A stretch of 64,000 nt of DNA, from assembly GCA_963795385.1 (NCBI GenBank), contig CAWCHK010000011.1:71566-135565 (forward strand). The letters run 5' to 3'. The position numbers and the translations under genes are program-made. This document shows positions 56,323-64,000 of the stretch, in pieces (within the stretch, counting starts at the first letter, position 1; every line of letters starts with the position of its first letter). Source of the DNA: CAVURS01 sp963795385. GTDB lineage: Bacteria; Actinomycetota; Actinomycetes; Actinomycetales; CAVURS01. A model generated the notes under the pieces. The model did no database searches and was not told the origin of the DNA. It saw nothing but the letters and a program-made list of their open reading frames with translations.

Positions 56323-56573
56323 AGCCCTCGACGCTATCCCTCGGACACCCCCATGACCAGGGTCGACCGCACGTCGAGCGCGCGCCGACCCTTCCTCTGA
56401 ACGCCGGGCGGCGTTGCTGCGTAACCCGTTCCCGTACTACTTCCGGACGGACGCGCGGCTACGACCCCACCCGCCACGGCCGGCAACGGCGATGGCTACT
56501 GGCGCCCGTCACTACCGCGGTGGCCGGCGCCCCAGGTTGACGCGGGCCTCGGTGCCGGTTGCAGGCTGGGGGC
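56323..56573. other. Intergenic gap, promoters of divergent genes only
   Basis: The 251-bp gap separates the SLATT-like gene and the aldo/keto reductase. CTGCGTAACCCGTTCCCGTACTACTTCC around 56418-56446 is the least GC-rich part. No repeat or gene was identified. Confidence 0.4.
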
Positions 56574-57563
56574 ATGACGACGCTCACGCCGACCCACCGA
56601 CTGCCCGGCACCGACATCCACGTCCCCCCGGTCGCCCTGGGGGCCATGTTCTGGGGAACGAACGTCGAGGTCGGCACGGCCCACGACCTGTTGGACGTGG
56701 CCGTCGAGCGCGGCGCGACCTTCGTGGACACGGCCAACAACTACGCGTTCTGGGTCGACGGGGCGACCGGCGACGAGTCGGAGTCCTGTCTCGGCGACTG
56801 GTTCACCACGCGCGGCCAGGCCGGCCGCGACGCGGTCACGCTCGCGACCAAGATCGGGGCCCGGCCGTCCCGTCCGGGCGGTGACACGTCCGACCCCCTC
56901 GGCCTCCGGCCGGAGGCCGTCGCGCGACAGCTGCGCGAGAGCCTGCGCCGGCTCCGCACCGATCGGGTGGAGCTGGTGTACGCGCACATCGACGACCGCA
57001 CGGTGCCGATGGCAGAGGTACTCGGGGGCATGCAGCAGCTCGTGGCCGACGGCCTGGCCGGCGCGATCGCCGCGAGCAACCTGACCGCGGAGCGCCTGGC
57101 CGAGGCGGTCAGCGCCGCCGGAGAGGCTGCCGGGTACGTCGCACTGCAGAACCGCTTCAGCTACCTGGCGCCCACGGCGGGGACCGACTTCGGGCGGCAG
57201 ATCGTCCTCGACGACGCCGTGATCGCCGTCGCCCGCGAGGCGTCGGTGCTGCCGGTGGGCTACAGCACGTTGCTCACCGGCGCGTACACCCGCGAGGACC
57301 GGCCGTTCCCGCCGGCGTACCTCCACGACGGCACCGACACCGCATTGTCCGCACTCCGGACGGCGGCCCGCGAGAGCGGCCTCGACACGGGGCAGACGGT
57401 CCTGGCCTGGATGGTCCAGCGGTCCGAGCCCGTGGTGCCTGTCATCGGGCCCTCCCGGCGCGAGCAGCTGCTCAGCGCGCTCGATGCCCTGACCACGCCG
57501 CTCACGCCGCAGACCCTGGAGGCATTGGACCGGGCCCGTTCCGGCGATCCGGCTGACGCCTAA
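56574..57563 (+). CDS. Aldo/keto reductase
   Basis: The 329-residue TIM-barrel oxidoreductase has the catalytic tetrad Asp52 and Tyr57 (FVDTANNYAFW), Lys93 (LATKIGARP) and His138 (VYAHIDD), with LVADGLAGAIAASNLTAERL and PVIGPSRREQLLSALDAL for the NADPH site. ATG 56574 is preferred to an in-frame codon five residues earlier. It reduces an aldehyde or ketone with NADPH. Its stop codon overlaps the stop of the convergent glycosyltransferase within CTAA. Confidence 0.93.
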   Translation: MTTLTPTHRLPGTDIHVPPVALGAMFWGTNVEVGTAHDLLDVAVERGATFVDTANNYAFWVDGATGDESESCLGDWFTTRGQAGRDAVTLATKIGARPSRPGGDTSDPLGLRPEAVARQLRESLRRLRTDRVELVYAHIDDRTVPMAEVLGGMQQLVADGLAGAIAASNLTAERLAEAVSAAGEAAGYVALQNRFSYLAPTAGTDFGRQIVLDDAVIAVAREASVLPVGYSTLLTGAYTREDRPFPPAYLHDGTDTALSALRTAARESGLDTGQTVLAWMVQRSEPVVPVIGPSRREQLLSALDALTTPLTPQTLEALDRARSGDPADA

Positions 57564-58784
57564 GGGATCAGGCGCGTCTCGATCGCCGTCGCCGCGGCCC
57601 CCGGGCCGCCGGCCGCCTGGTACCCCGTCGCGACCCGCTTGGCCCCATCACTCATCGTGCTGGCTCTGGCCACGGCGGACCGCAAGCGTTCAGGGGTCAG
57701 GCGGCGTACGGGAACGCGCGTGCCGGCGCCCGCCACCTCGACCCGGCGCGCCACCTCGAGCTGGTCCCGGCCGAACGGCACGGCGCAGACGGGCACGCCG
57801 CGGACGAGGGCCTTCTGCGTGCTGCCCATCCCGCCGTGGGTGATCGCGCAGACCGCCCGGTCCAGGAGCGGGCCGTGCGGGACGAAGCGCTCGAGGCGGG
57901 CGTTGGCCGGGACGTCGTACGCCGTGAGGTCACCCGCGGGAAGGGTTGCGACGACCCGGACCGGCTGGTCGGCCAGCGCCGCGAACGCGGTGCGGACCAG
58001 GCGCCCGTCGTTCTGGAACTCCGACGACGTGGTGACCAGGACCAGTGGCGCGTCGAGGTCGGCCAGCCACGGCGGCGGCTCGCCCGGCGGCTCCCAGTCG
58101 CACGGGCCGACCATGACGACGCTGTCCGGCCAGTCGCTGCGGTGGTACTCGAACGGCTCGGCCGTGAGGTAGAGGACCAGGGGCGGGCGACGGAAGAGGT
58201 CGTCGGCGTGGTCGAGCGCGGACAGGCCCAGCCGGGCCCGAACCTCGTTGAGCGGCGGCCGCATCCCGCGCTCGACCGCGCCCAGCAGCAGCGGCCGGGC
58301 GAGCCGGTCGCGTGCCCGCCCGAGCGGGCCCCGGGCCGGCGCGAGGCCAGGCCCGAACGGCGGCACCTGGGGGGACCGCAGGGCGAGCGGGTAGGGGCAG
58401 AAGGCCGCCCACGGGCCACCCCACCGCTCGGCCGCGGCCAGTGCACCCCAGGCGTTGATGTCCACCACGACGGCGTCCGGCTGCTCGTCCTCGATGGCCC
58501 TGGCCAGATCGGGGGCGTCGTACTCGGCCCGAGCGCAGAACGCGCGAACGGACGCTGCCAGCGCGCCTACCGGGCTGCGGCTGTGCCAGTCGTCGAGCTG
58601 CGATCGCCTCGACCGAGCTGCGGATCGGCCGGGCGTCGAAGCCGAGGCTGTGCATGAGCGGCACCTCGGCCGCGAGGGTTCGCACCCTGACCTCGTGACC
58701 CCGACGGAGCAGCTCGTCGAGGATCGGCGTCAGCGGGAACAGGTGACCCCGCGCGGGCGAGGTGTAGGCGAGGATCCGGGCCAT
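57560..58784 (-). pseudogene. Glycosyltransferase, MGT/UGT type (second in window), one frameshift
   Basis: ATG 58784 gives MARILAYTSPARGHLFPLTP, the UGT opening. The C-terminal domain is intact: VMVGPCDWEPPGEPPPWLAD, VLVTTSSEFQNDGRLVRTAF, VPHGPLLDRAVCAITHGGMG, STQKALVRGVPVCAVPFGRD, the nucleotide-sugar site. A frame change near 58604 is needed to join them through LDDWHSRSPVGALAASVRAF. Reconstructed length is about 408 residues. As at 46237, a TetR regulator precedes it, here on the same strand with no in-frame stop in between. Confidence 0.85.
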
Positions 58785-58798
58785 CAGGAACCATCGCA

Positions 58799-59407
58799 TC
58801 ATCGGGGTGAGCAGCTCGACGAGTGCCAGCTCCACCTGGTTTCGACCGAGCCGTGCGTCACGCCGCAGCAGCTTCCACATGTACACGTCACAGACGGCGA
58901 CCAGCTGGGCCAGCCGCCGACGGCGGTCGAGCGCCGCCGAGGCCGGACAGGGCCGGAGCGAAAACCCGTGCGCACCACTCCCGGTGCAGGGCGCGCCCGC
59001 GGTCGACGACCTCGGCTGAGGGTGGGCACGCGCGACTCCTCGGCGAGCAGCTTCAGGACGCGGTCCCCCATCTGCTCGTAGTGCTCGACCAGCACCGCCA
59101 CGGCCGCCGGGACGTCGCCGACCGGAGCCTGGTCGCGCTCATCCCGGGTCCGCCGCAGCTCCCGGGCGGCGCTGGCCGCGAACAGCCCCTCCTTGCCGCC
59201 GAACCGGCGGATCACCGTCCGCACCGAGACACCCGCGCGATCGGCGACGGCCTCCAGGGAGATCTGGTCCGACGGCCGCTCCCAGAAGGCCTCGGTGGCG
59301 GCGTCCAGGATGCGATCACCGGTCTCGGAGGCCGACTCGGCCCGGGCCACCATCCGGTACCCGCGCGTGGCACTGGATTCCATGTCAGTGACAGTGACAT
59401 GAAGCAT
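58799..59407 (-). pseudogene. TetR-family regulator, frameshifted in the C-terminal part
   Basis: The N-terminal DNA-binding domain is intact: ASETGDRILDAATEAFWERP, SLEAVADRAGVSVRTVIRRF, GGKEGLFAASAARELR. After ESRVPTLS the frame must change near 59020 to give RGRALHREWCARVFAPALSG and VCDVYMWKLLRRDARLGRNQ, VELALVELLTPMMRWF. In that frame the protein reads without a stop into the glycosyltransferase ATG, so another small change near 58790-58800 is likely; the natural end may be TGA overlapping ATG 58784. Start may be ATG 59407 or ATG 59383. The palindromic element at 59382-59400 covers the second start, suggesting autorepression. Confidence 0.8.
59382..59400. promoter_or_regulatory. Operator-like repeat at the TetR start
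   Basis: ATGTCAGTGACAGTGACAT has 6-bp inverted ends (ATGTCA / TGACAT) and an internal direct repeat CAGTGACAGTGACA. It overlaps the alternative TetR start ATG 59383. A TetR dimer site and leaderless start are plausible. Confidence 0.5.
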
Positions 59408-59496
59408 GCTGCGCCCGCAAGGGGCAGGGGCGCCGTTTCAGACAGGGATCAGGGAGAGGTCGGCCCGTCGATGCAGGACGACTCGCGGTTGCGGTC

Positions 59497-59736
59497 TCAG
59501 ATGAGGCCGCGGAAGGCGCTGCGCAGCTCGTCCCACGCCCGGTCGGACAGGTCGCGCTCCTGCACCGTGCCGAGGGCCGCCAGGGTGGTCCCGATCTGCT
59601 CGACGTACCGGGTGCAGGGCGGGCAGTCCGCGAGGTGCTCCTCGAACAAGCGGCGTTCGGCGGGTCCGAGCGCCTCCTCGAGGTAGTCCGTGACCATCTC
59701 GACGATCTGGGCGCAAGGGATGTCGATGCCGCTCAT
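59497..59736 (-). CDS. Zinc-finger anti-sigma factor (HC2 type)
   Basis: A 79-residue protein with the anti-sigma zinc-binding motif HLADCPPC (HxxxCxxC) after an N-terminal helix with C8 (IPCAQIVEMVTDYLEEALGP). No membrane helix is present, so it is a soluble anti-sigma of the redox or stress type. ATG 59736 overlaps the stop of the sigma factor gene (ATGA), the standard sigma/anti-sigma pair arrangement. Confidence 0.9.
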   Translation of the reverse strand: MSGIDIPCAQIVEMVTDYLEEALGPAERRLFEEHLADCPPCTRYVEQIGTTLAALGTVQERDLSDRAWDELRSAFRGLI

Positions 59737-60419
59737 CCAGCCTGTCCCACCCCGCGGTGGAAGTCCTCGAGCCGCAGCCTCAGCGCGGCCCGGCCGCGGT
59801 GCAGCAGGACGCGCACATTGCCCTCGCTGATGCCGATGAGATCCGCGACCTCCGAACTGTCCAGGCCGTGCACGTCGCGAAGGGCGACGACCTGGGCCTG
59901 TCGTGGCGGCAGCCCCTGGAGCGCGTCGGTCAGCACCTGCCGCACCTCCACCGTCAGCGCCCTGGCCTCGGGACCCCACTCCGCCGGTTGCCCGTCCGGC
60001 GTCCAGTACCCGGCCCACTCCTCGCCCGCCGGACGGAACCGCGTTGGATCCACTGTGCCGTCGCCCGCGGCCGTCGGCATCCCGGCGGGCTGGATCCGGC
60101 TCTCCCGCACCCCGTGTCGCTTGGCCTGGTTGACGCAGATCCGGAGCACCCACGTGCGCAACGAGGACCGGCCCTCGAACGTGTCGATGCCACGGACGAC
60201 CGCGAGCCAGGTCTCCTGCACGACCTCCTCGGCGGTCGCGGTGGACGTGACATAGCCCCCTGCGAGCCGCAGCATCATCGGCGACCAGGCCAGGACGAGC
60301 GCCCGGAAGGTCTCCTCGTCCCGGGCCCGAAGGCGGCCGACCACGAGCGCATCCGGCCATCCGCGGACGTCCGTGGCGTCGGCGGCGCCACCTGGTCCTG
60401 CGGAACGCCGGCTGTCCAC
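59733..60419 (-). CDS. ECF-type RNA polymerase sigma factor
   Basis: A sigma-70 region 2/region 4 protein: RARDEETFRALVLAWSPMML, EEVVQETWLAVVRGIDTFEG, RSSLRTWVLRICVNQAKR (region 2), and DALQGLPPRQAQVVALRDVH, SSEVADLIGISEGNVRVLLH (region 4). GTG 60419 is the first possible start (228 residues); a GTG nearer LVVGRLRARDEE is also possible and would reduce overlap with the antiporter gene, whose frame continues to 60275. It directs a stress regulon and is controlled by the anti-sigma encoded immediately after it. Confidence 0.9.
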   Translation of the reverse strand: MDSRRSAGPGGAADATDVRGWPDALVVGRLRARDEETFRALVLAWSPMMLRLAGGYVTSTATAEEVVQETWLAVVRGIDTFEGRSSLRTWVLRICVNQAKRHGVRESRIQPAGMPTAAGDGTVDPTRFRPAGEEWAGYWTPDGQPAEWGPEARALTVEVRQVLTDALQGLPPRQAQVVALRDVHGLDSSEVADLIGISEGNVRVLLHRGRAALRLRLEDFHRGVGQAG

Positions 60420-61588
60420 CCGGGCACCGTACCGGCCAGAGCCAGACCGACCGGGGGCAGCAGGACCACGGAGCACAGGCCCGCCAGGGCCAGCGCACCG
60501 GCCCGGCTCGGGGTCAATGCGCCACTCGACTGCCCGATCTCCGCGGCGATCAGCAGGAACGGCAGGGACGTGGCCAGGAGCAGGCCGCTCGCGATCGTCG
60601 CCCTCCCGCCCAGCTCGGCCCGGAACGCCAGGGCTGAGAGTCCGCGCACGGACAGCAGCAAGGCGAACACCAGCGGCACGAGCAGGAGGGCCGAGGGGTC
60701 GCCGAGGACACCCCGCAGGTCGAGCTTCAGCCCGCTGCTGACGAAGAAGACTGGGACCAAGAAGCCGAAGCCGATCGCGTCGAGCTTGACCGGGTACGCG
60801 GGGTGGGCGTGCTCCGGGTCCGGGTCGATCAGGCGGGCCAGGCCGCCGGCCAGGAACGCGCCGAGCACCGCCTCCAGACCGAGCTTGGAGGCGAGCAGCG
60901 CGAGCGCCGTCACGGCCAGCACGGTCAGGCGGATTCGGGCCTGTCCGCCGCCCTCGGCCTGGGCTCGCACCGCCATGGCGATGCGGACCCGGCGCGACGC
61001 CGTACTCACTCCCCACGCGGTCACGCCGCCAGCAGCGACGACGATGCCGAGAACGGCCGCGGCGGCGACCGGTCCGTGGGCGACGCTGAACCCGACCGAG
61101 ATCAGCAGCACGGCCGTCACCTCGCCCAGGGCGGCGCCGGCCAGCGTCAGTCGGCCCAGGGACCGGCCGAGCAGGCCGGCGTCCTTCAACAGCGGGCCGA
61201 CGAGGCCGACCGAGGTCGCCATCAGCGCGGAGGCCACCAGCAGGGCGGCCTTGGCGGGCCACCCGACGGCGAGCAGAACCCCTGCGGCCACGCCGGAGAG
61301 GACCAGGGAGACCAGCAGGCCGCGGCCGGCGATGCGGCCGTCAGCGCCGGCCAATCCCCTGACATCGACCTCGAAGCCGGCCAGGAAGAGCAGGAAGGCC
61401 ATCCCGAGCACCGCGACCGCCGAGACGAGCGGGTCCACGTGTACCCAGCCGAATCCCGTTGGCCCCAGAGCGATTCCCGCGAGCAGCTCCAGGAGCGGAC
61501 CCGGTAGCGGCAACCGGGGCAGCAGTCCTCGCAGCAGAGGGACGGCCGCCGCGACGGCCAGCACGACGACCAGGGCGGTGGAACTCAC
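60275..61588 (-). CDS. Cation/proton antiporter (CPA2/KefB-like)
   Basis: GTG 61588 starts SSTALVVVLAVAAAVPLLRG. About twelve hydrophobic segments follow, with LLELLAGIALGPTGFGWVHV, FLLFLAGFEVDVRGLAG with the conserved acidic residue, VGLVGPLLKDAGLLGRSLG, and KLGLEAVLGAFLAGGLARL typical of Na+/H+ exchangers. The open frame continues to 60275, 145 bp into the sigma factor gene; the last about 50 residues (TPRTSADGRMRSWSAAFGPG) are not membrane-like. A frameshift near 60420-60450 or a later sigma start would explain this. There is no TrkA-N domain, so it is not a full KefB/KefC. Confidence 0.87.
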   Translation of the reverse strand: MSSTALVVVLAVAAAVPLLRGLLPRLPLPGPLLELLAGIALGPTGFGWVHVDPLVSAVAVLGMAFLLFLAGFEVDVRGLAGADGRIAGRGLLVSLVLSGVAAGVLLAVGWPAKAALLVASALMATSVGLVGPLLKDAGLLGRSLGRLTLAGAALGEVTAVLLISVGFSVAHGPVAAAAVLGIVVAAGGVTAWGVSTASRRVRIAMAVRAQAEGGGQARIRLTVLAVTALALLASKLGLEAVLGAFLAGGLARLIDPDPEHAHPAYPVKLDAIGFGFLVPVFFVSSGLKLDLRGVLGDPSALLLVPLVFALLLSVRGLSALAFRAELGGRATIASGLLLATSLPFLLIAAEIGQSSGALTPSRAGALALAGLCSVVLLPPVGLALAGTVPGWTAGVPQDQVAPPTPRTSADGRMRSWSAAFGPGTRRPSGRSSWPGRR

Positions 61589-61592
61589 GGGC

Positions 61593-63542
61593 CTACACCA
61601 GCTCGCTGTCCTGCAGGACGTGCAGGAGGAACGGGCCGTCCGCGGCGACCATCTCGGCCATCCCGTCCTCGAGCTCCGCCCGAGTGCGCACCGAACGGGC
61701 TCGAGCCCCACACAGCTCGGCGTACGCCGCGAAGTCGGGGTTGACGAGGGACACCTGCCACTCCGGGAACTGGCCGGCGCGCTGCTCCTTGCCGATCTTG
61801 CCGAGCATGCCGTTGTCGAGCAGCACGTGCTTGACCGGGATGCCGTACTTCACCGCCGTGGTCACCTCGGCGAGGTACTGCCCGAAGCCACCGTCACCGG
61901 TGACCGCGATGACCGGGCGGTCAGGGTTGGCGGCCCACGCGCCCATCGCGGCGGGGTATCCGAACCCGATCGAGCCGAGATAGCCCGACATCAGGACGGG
62001 TTGGCCCTTCGACTCCAGGTAGCGGCCGAAGGAGTAGGCGTGGTTGCCGACATCGACGGTGAAGACGCAGTCGGCGGGTGCGTGCCGGCTCAGCGCGTCG
62101 AAGACTGCGGCGGCGGCCATTCCACGCCCGCGGTCGTCCTGGGCCCGGCGCTGCTTCTCCGCTCGCCAGATCGCTTGCCGCGCGGCGACATCCGGCCGCT
62201 GGTCGGTTGCCTTCACCTCCGAGCCGAGGGCCGCGTCGAGCGCAGGGAGGGCCAGGGAGGCGTCGGCGAGGATCGAGGCGTCGACCGGGTTGAAGCGGCC
62301 GACCGAGCCGGGCGAGTCGTCGATGGCGACGAGTGTCTTGTACGTCGCGATCCCGGTGTGGTTCGAGAACGACGCGCCGACGACCAGGACCAGGTCGGAC
62401 TCGTTCATCAGCCAGCTGGCCACCGGGGTGCCGCTGCGGCCCAGGACGCCGGCCGCGAGCGGATGGTCGTCCGGCAGCAGGCCCTTCGCCCGGAACGTCG
62501 TCAGCACGGGTGCGCAGAGTCGCTCGGCCAGGGCGGTGAGCTGCGGCAGGGCCCCCCGTGCACCGTTGCCGACGACGATGACCGGCCGGAGCGCCGCCCG
62601 GACCAGGTCGGCCGCCGCCGTCACAGCGTCCGCCGCCGGCGGAGTACGCCGGTCGGCCAGCCGTCCGTCCGGCTCGGCCGCCGGGGCCTCGCTCGGCAGG
62701 ACCTGGACCTCGTCGGGCAGCACCAGGTGCGCCACCCCCCGGCCGTCCAGCGCGTGCTTGACCGCGGCAGCCACGAGGCCGGCATGGTCGCTGGACTGGT
62801 GCAGGGTCGCCGTGGACACCGAGACGTCGCGGAAGGCGGCGTTCAGATCCAGGTCCTGGAAGGCGCCCTGACCCAGGAGCGAGCTCGGCACCTGGCCGGA
62901 GAGTGCGATCACCGGGGCGCCGTCGACCTTCGCGTCGTACAGGCCGGTGAGCAGGTTGGTCGAGCCCGGGCCGGCAATGGCCAGGCAGGCGGCCGGGCGG
63001 CCGGTGAGCTTGCCGTAGGCGCTGGCGGCGAAGGCTGCCGCACCCTCGTGCCGGATGCCGACGTAGGTGAGGTCGCCTCGCTCCTCGGCCCGCCGCATCG
63101 CTTCCGCGACACCGAGGTTCGAGTGTCCGACCATCCCGAAGACATGCGTGACGCCCCAGGCCACCAGGGTCTCGACGACGACGTCGCCGACCGTGCGGAC
63201 GTGGTCGGGGAGGTCCGGCAGCTCGACGTAGGTGCCATCCGCTCGCACCTCGACCCGGTAGGCGGGCGGGGCGTCGGTGAAGCCCTCGGGTGGGACCCCG
63301 GTGGCCGGGTTGTAGTCGTAGCCGTGCCAGGGGCAACGGAGCCAGCCGTTCTCGATCGACCCCTCGCCGAGCGGGCCGCCCTGGTGTGGACAGCGGTTCT
63401 CCAGGGCTCCGAGCGCACCGGCGCACCTGGAGAGAGCGACGGGACGGCCGTCGACGACGGCCGCGCGGACCCGGCCCTCGTCCGGGACGTCGGAGTCGCC
63501 GACCCGGTGCCAGCTCGTGGGGACGGCCGACGGCTCGGTCAT
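61593..63542 (-). CDS. Rieske domain fused to a thiamine-diphosphate enzyme
   Basis: A 649-residue fusion. Residues about 8-110 are a Rieske [2Fe-2S] domain with Cys51-His53 (CPHQGGPLGEG) and Cys70-His73 (CPWHGYDYN). From about residue 116 a pyruvate-oxidase/acetolactate-synthase-type TPP enzyme follows: VVVETLVAWGVTHVFGMVGH, IRHEGAAAFAASAYGKLTGR with catalytic Glu, LAIAGPGSTNLLTGLYDAKV, and the cofactor motif VTGDGGFGQYLAEVT then VLLDNGMLGKIGKEQ. The iron-sulfur domain may pass electrons from the decarboxylase. The ATG overlaps the stop of the glutamate-synthase-like gene (ATGA), so the pair forms an operon. Confidence 0.9.
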   Translation of the reverse strand: MTEPSAVPTSWHRVGDSDVPDEGRVRAAVVDGRPVALSRCAGALGALENRCPHQGGPLGEGSIENGWLRCPWHGYDYNPATGVPPEGFTDAPPAYRVEVRADGTYVELPDLPDHVRTVGDVVVETLVAWGVTHVFGMVGHSNLGVAEAMRRAEERGDLTYVGIRHEGAAAFAASAYGKLTGRPAACLAIAGPGSTNLLTGLYDAKVDGAPVIALSGQVPSSLLGQGAFQDLDLNAAFRDVSVSTATLHQSSDHAGLVAAAVKHALDGRGVAHLVLPDEVQVLPSEAPAAEPDGRLADRRTPPAADAVTAAADLVRAALRPVIVVGNGARGALPQLTALAERLCAPVLTTFRAKGLLPDDHPLAAGVLGRSGTPVASWLMNESDLVLVVGASFSNHTGIATYKTLVAIDDSPGSVGRFNPVDASILADASLALPALDAALGSEVKATDQRPDVAARQAIWRAEKQRRAQDDRGRGMAAAAVFDALSRHAPADCVFTVDVGNHAYSFGRYLESKGQPVLMSGYLGSIGFGYPAAMGAWAANPDRPVIAVTGDGGFGQYLAEVTTAVKYGIPVKHVLLDNGMLGKIGKEQRAGQFPEWQVSLVNPDFAAYAELCGARARSVRTRAELEDGMAEMVAADGPFLLHVLQDSELV

Positions 63543-64000
63543 CGCAGGACACCGCCCACCCCGGCATAGGAGATGCCCACCAGCTCCGCCACCTCGCGGC
63601 GCCAGGAGGTCAGATCGTCGACGGTGAAGTCGGACAGGCTGTGATGGCCACACGCCCGGGCCAGCACCGTCATCAGCTCGACCGCGGACGTCAGGTAGGT
63701 AGACAGCTGCTCGGCCGCCCGCTCCACGGGGAGCCGGGCCCGCAGGTGTGGCTTCTGAGTGGCGATCCCGACCGGGCAGTTGTCCGTGTGGCAGGCCCGC
63801 ATACCGACACAGCCGATGGCCTGGAGCGCGCTGTTCGAGACGGCGACGGCATCCGCGCCGAGCGCCAGCGCCTTCACGATGTCGGCCGGCCGGCGCAGTC
63901 CCCCGGTGGCGATCAGGGTGACGTCGGCGACGCCCCGCTCATCCATCCGGCGCCGCGCCCGCGCCAGGCCGGCCATCATCGGGACGCTGATGTTGTCGCG
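63539..64000 (-). CDS. FMN-binding glutamate synthase domain protein (partial, N-terminus outside window)
   Basis: Only the C-terminal about 153 residues are in the window, in frame to the right edge (RDNISVPMMAGLARAR). It carries the glutamate synthase beta/alpha barrel end (VTLIATGGLRRPADIVKALA, GADAVAVSNSALQAIGC) and the 3Fe-4S cysteines (CVGMRACHTDNCPVG). This is the FMN domain of GltB-type enzymes, often a short stand-alone form. Coupled by a 4-bp overlap to the Rieske-TPP enzyme. Its electron donor is unknown. Confidence 0.9.
   Translation of the reverse strand, partial: RDNISVPMMAGLARARRRMDERGVADVTLIATGGLRRPADIVKALALGADAVAVSNSALQAIGCVGMRACHTDNCPVGIATQKPHLRARLPVERAAEQLSTYLTSAVELMTVLARACGHHSLSDFTVDDLTSWRREVAELVGISYAGVGGVLR

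Noticed and set aside
59757..63569. Open frame of 1270 codons on the plus strand
   Set aside because: It covers four well-supported minus-strand genes; long antisense frames are expected at this GC content.

Overview
The window is very GC-rich bacterial DNA with dense genes, frequent 4-base ATGA/GTGA overlaps, GTG and TTG starts, actinobacterial gene families (DasR-type GntR, ROK kinase, cytochrome bd, YjbR/MmcQ, DUF899, DUF2182, ECF sigma with HC2 anti-sigma) and strong G/C third positions. This points to a high-GC Actinomycetota chromosome; the genus cannot be fixed from the sequence alone. No rRNA, tRNA, CRISPR array, insertion sequence or phage gene was seen.

Layout. 1-3.6 kb: a PAS-PAS-PAS-PAS-GGDEF sensor (cut by the window edge), a structured, repeat-rich divergent region, and a UraA-type nucleobase permease. 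3.6-7.7 kb: a three-gene, translationally coupled operon with a TPR-like/CHAT protease, a small Cys-rich protein and a four-helix membrane protein. 7.8-23.8 kb: a large carbohydrate locus. Its left half is a secreted beta-helix protein, a sugar ABC transporter, a DeoR regulator and a GH4 glycosidase. Its centre is a PfkB kinase, a SIS isomerase/deaminase and a class II aldolase. Its right half is a DasR-like regulator, a NagA/AgaA-type deacetylase, a second ABC transporter and a ROK kinase. Together these enzymes make a complete amino-sugar route (ROK kinase, deacetylase, SIS deaminase/isomerase, PfkB kinase, class II aldolase). Two palindromes matching the DasR element flank the regulator/deacetylase pair. 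About thirty apparent single-base frameshifts fall in 8-22 kb, against a handful elsewhere.

23.8-32.2 kb: housekeeping and metabolic genes (methyltransferase, TfoX-like protein, Fpg/Nei glycosylase with an incomplete zinc finger, CydAB, YjbR protein, succinate-semialdehyde-type dehydrogenase, RidA, LacI regulator, quinone reductase) ending at a 26-bp inverted repeat. 33.2-38.8 kb: stress and redox genes (STAS protein, GlsB, LuxR response regulator, transglutaminase, flavin disulfide reductase, VOC protein, unknown membrane protein).

38.9-46.2 kb: a compact cluster of GTP cyclohydrolase II, RibD-like reductase, UPF0104-type membrane protein, glycosyltransferase, atypical pterin-synthase-like protein and medium-chain dehydrogenase, divergent from a CDP-alcohol phosphotransferase/sulfatase fusion. 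It looks like a dedicated pathway using a GTP-derived intermediate for something other than riboflavin. 46.2-53.8 kb: macrolide-glycosyltransferase-like gene, SnoaL protein, TetR regulator whose expected start codon reads GTC, NmrA-like reductase and several small families. 54.1-59.4 kb: aminotransferase IV/sulfotransferase pair (frameshifted), a SLATT-like two-helix membrane protein, an aldo/keto reductase, and a second glycosyltransferase/TetR pair. 59.5-64 kb: anti-sigma, ECF sigma, cation/proton antiporter, a Rieske-TPP enzyme fusion and the end of a glutamate synthase-type gene.
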